A program made the translations under genes and the position numbers. Positions 38,278-46,892 of a stretch of 64,000 nt of DNA are shown piece by piece. Position 1 is the first letter of the stretch, and the number at the start of each line of letters is the position of its first letter. This DNA is from Caulobacter sp. SL161. GTDB lineage: Bacteria > Pseudomonadota > Alphaproteobacteria > Caulobacterales > Caulobacteraceae. Below the pieces are notes generated by a model that was not told where the DNA came from, made no database searches, and saw only the letters and a list, made by a program, of their open reading frames with translations. The stretch covers positions 2,728,001-2,792,000 of the forward strand of contig NZ_JAPPRA010000001.1 in assembly GCF_026672375.1 (NCBI RefSeq), read 5' to 3'.

Positions 38278-41154
38278 CTAGCCGCCCGCGCGGGCGGGTG
38301 ACCCGGCCGGTTGTCCTGTCCGGAAACGTTCCTTGAGGCGACCGATCCAGCCATTGAAGGCCTCGTTGTCGGCGGAAACCCGTCCAAAATCGGACGCGGA
38401 CACCGCGCCCATCGACATGCCCTGCAGCGCCACGCGAAGGCCTTCAGGGTTGCTGGCGGTGTCGATGAAGCCGGACCAGCGGGCGCGCAGGCGACCGAGC
38501 GCCGCGTCGTCATCGGCGAGACTGTAGGCCACAGAGGCGCGCAGCAACCTCGCCTCCTCGGCCGCGCTGAGCGCCCCGCCCGTCCTGAATCGGTCGCCCA
38601 GGGAACGCTCATAGAGCGCGCCGGCGGCTGGCCAGGCGCGTTGCTTCCAAGCGATCTCGCCCCGGATCTCCTGCCCGTCACGGCTGGTGTCGGTTTCGAC
38701 CAGATCCAGCGCCGCGTCATAGCGTCCCAGACCCATCAGGGCGCGGGCGGTAGCCAGACGACGCTCGGCGTTCAGGGCGGGCGGCAGGATCGTCGTGCGG
38801 GTCGCGTTGATGGTGTTCAGCGCGTCCTCGGGCTTCTTATCCATCAGGTAGATCCAGGCCAGATCGGTCGCGACCTGGGCCTTGGGAACGCCGTTGAGAC
38901 GGTTCTCGACCTGATACTTCAACAGCTTGGCCGCATCGCCGAGCAGGTCGACGTCGACCAGGCGGCGAACCAGATTGCGGACCATCTGATCGCCGTCAGC
39001 GCCGATCGGCGTCAGATCCTGGAAGTCGTAGAACAGGCCGACCGCCTGGATCGGCTGCATGCCGTCGGCCAAGCCTTGCAGGAACAGCTGACGGAAAGCT
39101 TCGGAGAGGTCGTTCTGCAACGCGACGGCCTCGGGACGATCCGAGAGGCGACGTCCGGCGGATCGCAGAACCTCCAGCGCCTCGCGGTACCGACCCTGGT
39201 CGATGTAGAGCTTGCCGAGCGCGCGGATAACCTCCAGCTCCACGCCATCACCACGCCAGCGATAGCGCAACTGGTTCAGCGTCTCGGCGGCCTTGGTCGC
39301 GTTGATCTGGCCACGCGCATACTGCAGCTGGGTCGCGCGCAGCGTGGCGGGCGCGGCGATCCGATCGATGGGCGCCGCAGCAATGGCGGTGTACATGCGC
39401 TGCGCGCGCGCCTTCTCACCCTTGGCCTCGAAAATGCGCGCCTGGACCAGGCGAATATCCAGCTGGTCCTCGACGGGAATCTTGGGTTGGGCCAGAGCCT
39501 TCGTCACGGCCTGCATGGCGCCTGGCAGGTCCCCCACGCCTAGGGCGGCGTCGGCCTGGGCTTTGAGGAAGCGCGCACGCCAGATCGGCGGGAACAGATC
39601 CAGCGCCCGGGTCCCGTTGGCGAACTGGGTTCGCGCATCGAGCCATTGACCGTTCCTGGCGGAGATATAGCCGCGCCACAGCGCGCTTGAGGGCTCATCA
39701 GCCAGCACGGGCGACGAGAAGTCCGCGTCGGCTTCCGAAAGACGCCCGGCCAGCACCCGCGCCACGCCGCGCAGGCCGCGGAACTCGGGGTTGCCCATCA
39801 GCGTCTGGTGCTTGCGGGCGCCCGCATTGAGAACCCCAATGGCCTCGAACGACATCTGGGAGCCAACCAGGAACCGCGCCAGGGCCAGGCGTGCGGCGAT
39901 ATCGGCCTCATCCTCGCTCGCGGCCGACACCGCGCCCTGCAGCGCGTTGTAGCGCGCCAGGAACCCGCCAGAGCCCGTCTTGGGCCAGGCCTCCAGATCG
40001 ATCAGGGCGGGCATCGACAGCGGCTGCGGCGCGCCGGCGGTGGCTTCTTCCGGCGGGGCGGCGGCCGAGGCCGGCGACAGGGCCAGGCCCTTGGGGCGGC
40101 CGATGCGCACCTGATCGGCTTGCGCCTGGACCATCAGGTCGGCGGCGTAGGCCTCGGCGGCCAGACCTTGAGCCGACTGCAGCAGCGCGAACTCGACATA
40201 CTCGCGCCGCGACGGCAGCCCCTTGGCCGGGGCCAGGGCCGGCGCGACGATGATGCGATCGCCAACGGCCGGATCATCGACCCAGATCGCCCGCGTGACG
40301 CCGGCAACGGCTGCGGACAGTGCGGCCGAAGGTGACTGCTCGGCGCGGGTGACCTGGATGATGTCCGGGCTCTGCTGCGGCCCTGCGCCGAAGCTGACGC
40401 GCCAGGACGGCCCCGAACCGACCGCCACATAGGGCTCGCCGGGCGGTGCGACGACGCGCAGCGCCACGTAGTCCGCCCCGCGATAGACCTGCAGCTTGGA
40501 ATAGCGCGGCGTCGTGCCCGGCAGCTTGGAGATATCGAGCCGCGCGGGGGTGTCGAAGACGATCCAGACCGCCTCGCCCCGCCGGAAGACCGCCGCGCCC
40601 GCCGGCGCAGCCCAGTCGAACGACAGGGTGACCTGCCCATCCCGTCGATCGATCCCCGCGCGAACCACGCCATCGCGCGGCATGGGATTGGGACGACCGA
40701 CCGGCGCAGGCGCCGTCGCCGGCGAGGCCGCCGCCGCCGCAGACGCAATGGCGCCGGCCTTAGGGTAGATATTGACGAAGTCGACGCCGTCCGCCGTGCC
40801 CAGCTTGGCGTCGGCGTCATCGGTCAGGGTGAGAACGATCTCCAGCACGCCGTTGACGCGGCGGGCGTCCGCCGACTTGATCCAGCGCGGCGGCGCGATC
40901 TTCAGCGCGGAAAGATTGGGATTGGCGTCACGACTGAACCGCAGGACCAGCGTCTGACCCTGCCGCACCGGCGTCATTCGCGCGCCGCCGGCCCAGTGGA
41001 ACTCGACCCGGGAGAACTCCGCCGCCTGCGCGACGCGCACGTCCAGCGCCCCGCGCGCCACCATCGGCTGGGGCGCGGCGTAGCCGGTCGGCGCCAGCGT
41101 GCCCGCGATGCACGCGGCGGCGACGCTGGAACGCAGGAGCTGGCGAAGGGTCAT
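38278..41154 (-). CDS. Large secreted TPR protein of the fliL operon (function unknown)
   Basis: A 958-residue protein with a signal peptide (MTLRQLLRSSVAAACIAGTL). An N-terminal AMIN-like beta-sandwich region (FSRVEFHWAGGARMTPVRQG; TLVLRFSRDANPNLSALKI) spans residues about 40-150, and a second related one about 170-290 (GQVTLSFDWAAPAGAAVFRR; AVWIVFDTPARLDISKLPG). A long helical part with TPR-like repeats covers about 380-920 (ARFLKAQADAALGVGDLPGA; ALDKVQRYREALEVLRSAGR-type text in part). AMIN domains usually bind peptidoglycan or localise envelope proteins. It is the last gene of fliL-fliM-pflI-motE-like-TPR, nine bases after the MotE-like gene, which suggests a periplasmic motor function. 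No known name is assigned. Confidence 0.75.
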   Translation of the reverse strand: MTLRQLLRSSVAAACIAGTLAPTGYAAPQPMVARGALDVRVAQAAEFSRVEFHWAGGARMTPVRQGQTLVLRFSRDANPNLSALKIAPPRWIKSADARRVNGVLEIVLTLTDDADAKLGTADGVDFVNIYPKAGAIASAAAAASPATAPAPVGRPNPMPRDGVVRAGIDRRDGQVTLSFDWAAPAGAAVFRRGEAVWIVFDTPARLDISKLPGTTPRYSKLQVYRGADYVALRVVAPPGEPYVAVGSGPSWRVSFGAGPQQSPDIIQVTRAEQSPSAALSAAVAGVTRAIWVDDPAVGDRIIVAPALAPAKGLPSRREYVEFALLQSAQGLAAEAYAADLMVQAQADQVRIGRPKGLALSPASAAAPPEEATAGAPQPLSMPALIDLEAWPKTGSGGFLARYNALQGAVSAASEDEADIAARLALARFLVGSQMSFEAIGVLNAGARKHQTLMGNPEFRGLRGVARVLAGRLSEADADFSSPVLADEPSSALWRGYISARNGQWLDARTQFANGTRALDLFPPIWRARFLKAQADAALGVGDLPGAMQAVTKALAQPKIPVEDQLDIRLVQARIFEAKGEKARAQRMYTAIAAAPIDRIAAPATLRATQLQYARGQINATKAAETLNQLRYRWRGDGVELEVIRALGKLYIDQGRYREALEVLRSAGRRLSDRPEAVALQNDLSEAFRQLFLQGLADGMQPIQAVGLFYDFQDLTPIGADGDQMVRNLVRRLVDVDLLGDAAKLLKYQVENRLNGVPKAQVATDLAWIYLMDKKPEDALNTINATRTTILPPALNAERRLATARALMGLGRYDAALDLVETDTSRDGQEIRGEIAWKQRAWPAAGALYERSLGDRFRTGGALSAAEEARLLRASVAYSLADDDAALGRLRARWSGFIDTASNPEGLRVALQGMSMGAVSASDFGRVSADNEAFNGWIGRLKERFRTGQPAGSPARAGG

Positions 41155-41163
41155 GGGCCTCCC

Positions 41164-41958
41164 TTAACCGGCCTGGTTGGCGGGCGGCCTGGCGGCGGCG
41201 GGCGCTGCGCCCGCCAGAGGACCGGCGGCGCGCTGGCCGGGCGCAGCGCCCGGCGCGGCGTTCTCTGCGACCGCCGCCTTGCCCTTGTCCACAGCGGGGT
41301 TGGCCAGGCGCGAAGCCAGGCGCTCGGTCAGGATCTTGGCGTCGCCCGGAGCCATGTTGGCCAGGATCATCGCCAGGGTCTTTTCCTTCATCTTGGCCGC
41401 GATCGGCAGGCGAACCTCATCCGACAGCAGCGTCATCCGCGCTGCGGCGTCCTTGGGCTTCATGCCCTGATAGACCACCACCAAGCGGTCGACCTCGGCC
41501 TGCTTCTGGGCGTCAACCTGGCCCAGCAGCCCCTGGATATCGCCCTTCAGGCCCGTCAGGGCCTTCATCTTGGCGTCGAGCTTGGCCTCGGCGGCGGCCA
41601 GAAGCTGTAGTTGGACATCGATGTCCTGCTCGCGCTGGTCCAGTTGCCCGCGGCGCGCGCCCAGGCTTTGCAGGACGCGCAGCTCAGCCGGCGAGAGGCC
41701 CGCCTCCCGCGCCAGGGCGTCGGCTGACGGGGCGCAGACCCGTGGCGGCGGCGCCTTGGCGGCGGCGGGCTGCCCTGCGCTCTCCGCCGAGGGAGCCCCC
41801 TCGCCTTCCGAACCTTCAGGCTTGGCGGCGCCCTCGGCGAAGGCCTTGGCCCCGCTGACCAGGTCGGGCAGCGACTTGGCGCCCGACAGGGCGTTGATGG
41901 CCAGCACACCGCCTGCGGCGACACCGATCAGGGGCAGGATGCGCGGAATGTTCTTCAT
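41164..41958 (-). CDS. MotE-like motility protein (MgtE-N-like domain)
   Basis: A 264-residue protein with one N-terminal hydrophobic segment (LPLIGVAAGGVLAINALSGA) and an Ala/Pro-rich linker. A coiled coil (ELRVLQSLGARRGQLDQREQ; QLQLLAAAEAKLDAKMKAL) follows, and a C-terminal MgtE-N-like block (YQGMKPKDAAARMTLLSDEV, AMILANMAPGDAKILTERLA). This layout matches MotE of alphaproteobacteria, a chaperone for the periplasmic motor protein MotC in Sinorhizobium. It overlaps pflI by four bases (ATGA) and lies nine bases before the large TPR gene, its probable client or partner. Confidence 0.75.
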   Translation of the reverse strand: MKNIPRILPLIGVAAGGVLAINALSGAKSLPDLVSGAKAFAEGAAKPEGSEGEGAPSAESAGQPAAAKAPPPRVCAPSADALAREAGLSPAELRVLQSLGARRGQLDQREQDIDVQLQLLAAAEAKLDAKMKALTGLKGDIQGLLGQVDAQKQAEVDRLVVVYQGMKPKDAAARMTLLSDEVRLPIAAKMKEKTLAMILANMAPGDAKILTERLASRLANPAVDKGKAAVAENAAPGAAPGQRAAGPLAGAAPAAARPPANQAG

Positions 41959-42539
41959 CGGCGAGGAACTCGTGGATTGCTGGTCGGGCGCGGGGGATCA
42001 GCCGGCCCATCGAACAGGTCATCATCAACCCGCGCCCGTGAACGCGGGGTTTCTTGGCCCAGATTTGGACGCGGCGCGGGTCGAGGCGCCGGTTCGCCGC
42101 GAGCGGCCCGCTCGACCCGATCCTCGCGCTCGAGAAGGCGCTCGAAATCGGCCGCCGAAAGGCGACGCTCGCCAAGGGGCGAGACCGGCGGAGCCTCGAT
42201 CGCACGCGACGGAGGTGGCGGAGCCTCGCGCTCCGGCGCCGCCTGAGCCTTGGGCGGCGCAGGCCGGTTGACCCGATCTTCCAGCTGAGCTGCAAGGGCC
42301 TGGGCGCGCTCGATCCGGACGGCCAGGGTTTCAGCGGCCTCGTCGGTCGCCGCGCGGAGATCGGCGAGCCCCTGCTCGGCCCGCGCGGCGGCCTGGTCGA
42401 GATCGGCGACCGCCTTGGCGAAGCCTTCGTGACTGTCGCGCAGCGCCTTCAGCCGGCGCTCCAGACGCCAGCCGAAGATCAGCGCCGCGATCAGCAGCAC
42501 CGCCAGGAACCCGTTCATGGCCAGGGCGACGACGCTCAT
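41955..42539 (-). CDS. pflI: Flagellar positioning protein PflI (proline-rich, bitopic)
   Basis: A 194-residue protein with one N-terminal membrane span (VVALAMNGFLAVLLIAALIF), then a coiled coil (KAVADLDQAAARAEQGLADL) and a proline-rich C-terminus (PPPSRAIEAPPVSPLGERR; PAPRPAPRPNLG). In Caulobacter a bitopic proline-rich protein at this position, PflI, is needed for correct placement of the flagellum at the pole. The gene overlaps fliM upstream and the MotE-like gene downstream by four bases on each side, so translation is coupled. Confidence 0.8.
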   Translation of the reverse strand: MSVVALAMNGFLAVLLIAALIFGWRLERRLKALRDSHEGFAKAVADLDQAAARAEQGLADLRAATDEAAETLAVRIERAQALAAQLEDRVNRPAPPKAQAAPEREAPPPPSRAIEAPPVSPLGERRLSAADFERLLEREDRVERAARGEPAPRPAPRPNLGQETPRSRARVDDDLFDGPADPPRPTSNPRVPRR

Positions 42540-43660
42540 TTCAGTTTCTGCACGGCCTTCTTAGCCGCCGGCGTCAGCGGGGCCTCGGCGCGGACGGCGA
42601 TCGAATGGTTGCGGCGCCCCATGCGGCCGCGCGTCAGCGGAATGGCGCCGGCGCGCAGCTCCACCAGGCTGTCGGGCGTGGCGTTCAGCATCAGAGTGTC
42701 GCCGACCTGCATGTTCAGCACGCGCGACAACGGAACCTGCTGCTCGTCGAGAACGGCGCGGACCTCCATCTGCGTGGTCCACAGCTCGGTGGCCAAGTGG
42801 CCTTCCCAGATGTTGTCGCGACCGAACTTCTCACCCATGAACTGCTGCAGCAGCATCTTCCGGATGGGCTCCAGCGTCGCGTAGGGCAGCAAGAGCTCGA
42901 TACGGCCGCCGCGATCCTCCATGTCGATCCGCAGCTTCACCAGGATGGCGGCGTTAGCCGGACGGGCGATGGCGGCGAAGCGCGGGTTGGTCTCCAGGCG
43001 ATCCAGCGAGAAGCTGACCGGATGCAGCGGCTCGAACGCGCTCTTCAGGTCGTGCAGCACGACCTCGATCATCCGCTGGACCAGCACCCGCTCGATCGTC
43101 GTGTAGGGCCGACCTTCGATGCGCATCGCCGCCGTGCCGCGACGCCCGCCCAAGAGCACGTCGACGATCGAATAGATCAGGTTCGAGTCGACCGTCAGCA
43201 GGCCGTAGTTGTCGAGCTCCTCGGCCCGGAACACCGCCAGGATGGCCGGCAGCGGGATCGAGTTCAGATAGTCGCCGAAGCGGATCGAACTGATGTTGTC
43301 GAGACTGACCTCGACGTTGTCGGAGGTGAAGTTCCGCAAGCTGGTGGTCATCAACCGCACCAGGCGGTCGAAGACGATTTCCAGCATTGGCAGGCGCTCG
43401 TACGAGACGAGCGCCGAGTTGATGATGGCGCGGATGCCCGTGCGGTCGTCGGAGCCGTCGCCCGAGAGATCGAAGCCCAGCAGGCTGTCGATCTCGTCCT
43501 GGTTCAGAATCCGCTCGGAGGCGCCGTCGCCGCCGCCGTCATCCCAGCCGCCCATGCCGCCGGAAAAATCGCCGAACTCATTCACGCCCTCTCCGCCTCC
43601 GGGAGGGTTTTCCGAGGCCCACTGGGCCATCGCCGCCTGATCGTCGAGTTCGTCCGCCAT
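42536..43660 (-). CDS. fliM: Flagellar motor switch protein FliM
   Basis: A 374-residue C-ring protein. The switch-binding motif ILNQDEIDSLLGF is at about residue 50 rather than at the extreme N-terminus, after a Gly/Asp-rich lead (GGGEGVNEFGDFSGGMGG). The middle domain carries MLEIVFDRLVRLMTTSLRNF and GRPYTTIERVLVQRMIEVVL; the C-terminal FliN-like domain includes VPLSRVLNMQVGDTLMLNA. It binds phosphorylated CheY and FliG. It overlaps pflI by four bases and follows fliL after 27 bases. An internal ATG could give a shorter N-terminus, but no clear ribosome site favours one. Confidence 0.95.
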   Translation of the reverse strand: MADELDDQAAMAQWASENPPGGGEGVNEFGDFSGGMGGWDDGGGDGASERILNQDEIDSLLGFDLSGDGSDDRTGIRAIINSALVSYERLPMLEIVFDRLVRLMTTSLRNFTSDNVEVSLDNISSIRFGDYLNSIPLPAILAVFRAEELDNYGLLTVDSNLIYSIVDVLLGGRRGTAAMRIEGRPYTTIERVLVQRMIEVVLHDLKSAFEPLHPVSFSLDRLETNPRFAAIARPANAAILVKLRIDMEDRGGRIELLLPYATLEPIRKMLLQQFMGEKFGRDNIWEGHLATELWTTQMEVRAVLDEQQVPLSRVLNMQVGDTLMLNATPDSLVELRAGAIPLTRGRMGRRNHSIAVRAEAPLTPAAKKAVQKLK

Positions 43661-43687
43661 GATCGTTCGCTCAACCCGCCCTGAGGA

Positions 43688-44305
43688 CTAGTTGATCAGC
43701 ATCTCCTCGATGAGGACGGCGTTCACCTTGGCCGGCGCAGCGACCAGGTTGACCCGGCGCAACAGTTCGACGCGCAGCTGGTACGTGCCCTGGCTGCCGT
43801 TCAGGTCCTCGGGACGCAGCTCGCGAAGGAAGGTCTGGAACATGTCCTGCAACCTGGGGAGATTCGGCGTCAGCTCATCGGCCGTTTCCTCGTCGGGCAG
43901 CTCGAAGGTCAGCTTCAGCTTCAGGAAGGTCGATTTGCCGTCCGCCGTCTGCATATTCACGACGATGTCCGGCAGCGTGTAGAAGACGACGCCGTCGGGG
44001 CCCTCCTTGATCACCGGAGTCCCAGCCGCGCCCTCGGCGCCCTTCTCAGCGTCCTTCTTGTCGCCCTTCTCTTCCTTCTTCTTTTCCTTCTTCTTTTCCT
44101 CTTTTTTCTCGCCGTGCTCGCCCGCTTCAGCGGCCGGCTTCGGCTTCAGGAGGAAAAAGGCCGCAGCGCCGCCGCCGCCCAGAACAAGCACGCCCGCAGC
44201 GATCGCGATGATCAGGATTGGCGGCTTCTTCTTCGCCGGAGCTTCGCCCTCAGCGCCCTCTTCGCCTTCGGGAGCGGGAGCTTCCTTTTCGGGTTTCTTG
44301 GCCAC
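43688..44305 (-). CDS. fliL: Flagellar basal-body protein FliL
   Basis: A 205-residue protein. It has an acidic/lysine-rich N-terminus (KPEKEAPAPEGEEG), one membrane span (ILIIAIAAGVLVLGGGGAAA), an unusually charged K/E linker (KKEEKKKEKKKEEKGDKKDA) and a periplasmic domain (FYTLPDIVVNMQTADGKSTF; MFQTFLRELRPEDLNGSQG). FliL sits around the stator and is required for motility in Caulobacter. It is the first gene of fliL-fliM-pflI-motE-like-TPR. Its upstream region holds a TTAACCAT-like CtrA half site and an FlbD-type box. Confidence 0.94.
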   Translation of the reverse strand: MAKKPEKEAPAPEGEEGAEGEAPAKKKPPILIIAIAAGVLVLGGGGAAAFFLLKPKPAAEAGEHGEKKEEKKKEKKKEEKGDKKDAEKGAEGAAGTPVIKEGPDGVVFYTLPDIVVNMQTADGKSTFLKLKLTFELPDEETADELTPNLPRLQDMFQTFLRELRPEDLNGSQGTYQLRVELLRRVNLVAAPAKVNAVLIEEMLIN

Positions 44306-44350
44306 GCGCGCGGTTCCTTGGAATCTATACCCGTACTCATGCGCGAAGCA

Positions 44351-44358
44351 TGGTTAAC
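44351..44358 (-). promoter_or_regulatory. Candidate CtrA half-site upstream of fliL
   Basis: On the minus strand CGTTAACCATGC contains the TTAACCAT word of class II flagellar promoters, about 47 bases before the fliL start. A second box at the consensus spacing is not clear. Confidence 0.45.
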
Positions 44359-44367
44359 GATGTGTTT

Positions 44368-44410
44368 TGCCGGGCAATTGGTCGCAGGCTGAATCTGCCC
44401 GGCAGAGTCC
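44368..44410. promoter_or_regulatory. Inverted pair of FlbD (ftr-like) boxes between fliL and flgF
   Basis: TGCCGGGCA (44368-44376) and TGCCCGGCA (44396-44404) are exact reverse complements. Read outward, the left one gives GCCCGGCAAAACACATCG towards fliL and the right one GCCCGGCAGAGTCCGACC towards flgF. Both resemble the ftr element bound by the sigma54 activator/repressor FlbD. Confidence 0.65.
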
Positions 44411-44466
44411 GACCAGCACGTCCACGTTAACCTTCCTATTTGTTGATTTTAATGACCTTTTAGCGC

Positions 44467-44481
44467 TGGCACGAAGATTGC
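44467..44481 (+). promoter_or_regulatory. Sigma54 promoter of flgFGAH
   Basis: TGGCAC-N5-TTGC with the -24 GG at 44468-44469 and the -12 GC at 44480-44481. The predicted start is near 44493, about 40 bases before flgF. The FlbD box at 44396 lies about 70 bases upstream, a usual enhancer distance. Confidence 0.85.
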
Positions 44482-44531
44482 TTCTGGGGTTGCGACGCAT
44501 TTGTCGCGTCAGCCGCCCGAGTTAACTCGCC

Positions 44532-45269
44532 ATGGACAACGCGCTTTATGTCGGCCTCTCGCGTCAGATGACGCTGCGCCGCGAGCTCGACATCGTGGCC
44601 AACAACATCGCCAACGCCAACACCACGGGCTTCAAGGTCGAGGACCTGATGGTCCGCACCGAACAGGCCAAACCCGCCAAGACGCTCGACGGCTCCTCAC
44701 CGGTCAAGTTCGTGCTGGACACGGGCGTGGCCCGCAATTTCACCCAGGGCCCGATGACCAAGACGGGCGGCGACTACGACCTGGCCATCAACGGCATGGG
44801 CTTCTTCAAGGTCCAGGCCAATGGCGGTGAGCGCTACACGCGGGACGGCCGTTTCACCACCAATCCGGAAGGCATCCTCGTCACCCAGGCCGGCGCCCCG
44901 GTGCTGGACGAAGGCGGCGGCCAGATCACGATCGATCCGCGCCTAGGGCCCGTGACCATCGGCAAGGACGGCATCGTCAGCCAAGGCGCCTTGCGGGCCG
45001 GCCGCATCGCGATCGTGCGCCCGGACGACCTGTCCACCTTCGCCAAGGATGGCGACAACCTCTACCGCAACACCACCAACACCGCCCCGCAGCCCGTCAC
45101 GGACGCCCAGATCCATCAGGGCATGCTGGAAGCCTCGAACGTCCAACCCGTCATCGAGATCACCAAGCTGATCGAGATCCAGCGCGCCTACGAGAGCGTC
45201 GCCAAGATGATGGACAACACCGCCGAACTCTCGCGCAGCGCCGTCGAGCGTCTGGGCAAGATCAACTAG
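44532..45269 (+). CDS. flgF: Flagellar basal-body rod protein FlgF
   Basis: A 245-residue proximal rod protein. The N-terminal rod motif is LDIVANNIANANTTGFKVED and the C-terminal one is EASNVQPVIEITKLIEIQRA, then YESVAKMMDN. It is exported by the flagellar type III system, so it lacks a Sec signal. It is the first gene of flgF-flgG-flgA-flgH, starting 51 bases after the sigma54 element. Confidence 0.97.
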   Translation: MDNALYVGLSRQMTLRRELDIVANNIANANTTGFKVEDLMVRTEQAKPAKTLDGSSPVKFVLDTGVARNFTQGPMTKTGGDYDLAINGMGFFKVQANGGERYTRDGRFTTNPEGILVTQAGAPVLDEGGGQITIDPRLGPVTIGKDGIVSQGALRAGRIAIVRPDDLSTFAKDGDNLYRNTTNTAPQPVTDAQIHQGMLEASNVQPVIEITKLIEIQRAYESVAKMMDNTAELSRSAVERLGKIN

Positions 45270-45282
45270 GGAACGCTAGCCG

Positions 45283-46071
45283 ATGCAAGCTCTCCGCACC
45301 GCCGCTTCGGGCATGGCTGCTCAGCAGCTGAACGTCGAAGTCATCTCGAACAACATCGCCAACATGAACACCGTTGGCTTCAAGCGCCAACGGGCCGAGT
45401 TCCAGGACCTGCTGTATCAGACCATCGAGCGCGCCGGCTCGCAGTCGTCCAGCGACGGCAACATCGTGCCGACGGGCGTGCAGGTCGGCGGCGGCGTCAA
45501 GGCCGGCTCGGTCTATCGCATCACCGAGCAAGGCACCCCCACCCTGACCGACAGCCCCTTGGACCTGGCGATCCAGGGTAAGGGCTACATGCCGATCCTG
45601 TTGCCGTCAGGTGAAACCGCCTACACGCGGGCCGGTAACTTCTCGACCAACGACCAGGGCCAGATCGTCACCGAGGACGGCTATCTGGTTCAGCCGGGTA
45701 TCACGATCCCGCAGAACGCCACCGACATCACGATCAGCAAGACGGGCCTCGTGCAGGTGAAGCTGGACGGGCAGCCCCAACCCCAGACCGTCGGCCAGAT
45801 CCAGCTGGCCAACTTCCTGAACGAAGGCGGCCTGGAAGCCATCGGCGACAACCTGTTCCTGGAAACCGCCGCCTCGGGCGCGGCGACCCTGGCCGCGCCG
45901 GGCGAACCGGGCTTTGGCATGCTGCTGCAGCACTACACCGAGGCCTCGAACGTCGATGCGGTTTCGGAAATCACCGCCCTGATCACCGCCCAGCGCGCCT
46001 ACGAGATGAACTCGAAGGTGATCTCGACGGCGGACCAGATGCTGCAAGCCACCTCGCAGATGCGGTCGTAA
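45283..46071 (+). CDS. flgG: Flagellar distal-rod protein FlgG
   Basis: A 262-residue rod protein starting MQALRTAASGMAAQQLNVEV, 13 bases after flgF. The usual rod motifs are ISNNIANMNTVGFKRQRAEF and, at the C-terminus, YTEASNVDAVSEITALITAQ and RAYEMNSKVISTADQMLQAT. FlgG lacks a Sec signal and forms the long distal rod through which flagellin subunits pass. Confidence 0.98.
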   Translation: MQALRTAASGMAAQQLNVEVISNNIANMNTVGFKRQRAEFQDLLYQTIERAGSQSSSDGNIVPTGVQVGGGVKAGSVYRITEQGTPTLTDSPLDLAIQGKGYMPILLPSGETAYTRAGNFSTNDQGQIVTEDGYLVQPGITIPQNATDITISKTGLVQVKLDGQPQPQTVGQIQLANFLNEGGLEAIGDNLFLETAASGAATLAAPGEPGFGMLLQHYTEASNVDAVSEITALITAQRAYEMNSKVISTADQMLQATSQMRS

Positions 46072-46075
46072 GCTC

Positions 46076-46879
46076 GTGAAGGCCTTCCTCCTCGCCGCCG
46101 CCACCACCCTGGCGATCACCGCCCTGTCGGCGCCCGCCTTCGCCGGAACGCCCGTGACCCTGCGGATGGACACCACCGACGCCGACGGCCGCATCACGCT
46201 GGGCGACCTCTTCGACGGCGTCAGCGGCCCCGCCGCCAACGTCGTGGTCGCCGCACGCATGGGCGCCACCGCCGTGCTCGAAGCCGGTCAGGTGCAGATG
46301 TCGGCCCGCCGCGCAGGCTACGACTGGACCAACGCCAACGGCGTGCGCCGGATCATCGTTCGCGAGGGCGTCGACAATGGCGGCGTCTCGTCGACCGCGA
46401 CCGCCGGCGCTCAGCTGGCCGGCGCCCGTCTGGCCGGCGCCCCGCGCGCCAATGTGGAAGTTCTTGCCTACGCCCGCAGCCTGTCGGCCGGCGAAATCGT
46501 CCAGCCGCAGGATCTCATCTGGGTGAAGATGGCCGGCGCCCCGGCCGATGCGCCGCGCGACGCCGACGCCGTGATCGGCCTCGCCGCCAAGCGTCCCTTG
46601 CGGGAAGGCGCTCCCGTCGGGATGAAGGATGTGGCCGCCGCCCAGGTCATCAAGAGCGGCGACCTGATCACCATCACCTATGAAGACGGCGGAATCTCCC
46701 TGTCACTGCAGGGCAAGGCCATGGCCGGCGCCGCCGCCGGTGATGTGTTCGCCGTTCAGAACACGCTGTCGAAGAAGATCATCCAGGCTGTGGCCGTCGG
46801 CCCCGGCGCCGCCGCTGTCGGCCCGCAGGCCCAGAGCTTGCAAGCCCGTTCGCAACCCCTCCGTTTCGCTGCTCGCTAA
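46076..46879 (+). CDS. flgA: Flagellar P-ring assembly chaperone FlgA
   Basis: GTG at 46076, four bases after the flgG stop, starts a 267-residue periplasmic protein with a Sec signal (MKAFLLAAATTLAITALSAP). The SAF-like beta-clip fold is seen in AYARSLSAGEIVQPQDLIWV, then GLAAKRPLREGAPVGMKDVA and VIKSGDLITITYEDGGISLS. FlgA helps FlgI assemble into the P ring. The P-ring gene itself is not in this window. Confidence 0.93.
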   Translation: MKAFLLAAATTLAITALSAPAFAGTPVTLRMDTTDADGRITLGDLFDGVSGPAANVVVAARMGATAVLEAGQVQMSARRAGYDWTNANGVRRIIVREGVDNGGVSSTATAGAQLAGARLAGAPRANVEVLAYARSLSAGEIVQPQDLIWVKMAGAPADAPRDADAVIGLAAKRPLREGAPVGMKDVAAAQVIKSGDLITITYEDGGISLSLQGKAMAGAAAGDVFAVQNTLSKKIIQAVAVGPGAAAVGPQAQSLQARSQPLRFAAR

Positions 46880-46892
46880 GAGGCTAAAGACC

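Noticed and set aside
44427-44452. TTAA words at 44427 and 44449 as a CtrA pair
   Set aside because: The spacing is 18 bases, far from the seven-base consensus.
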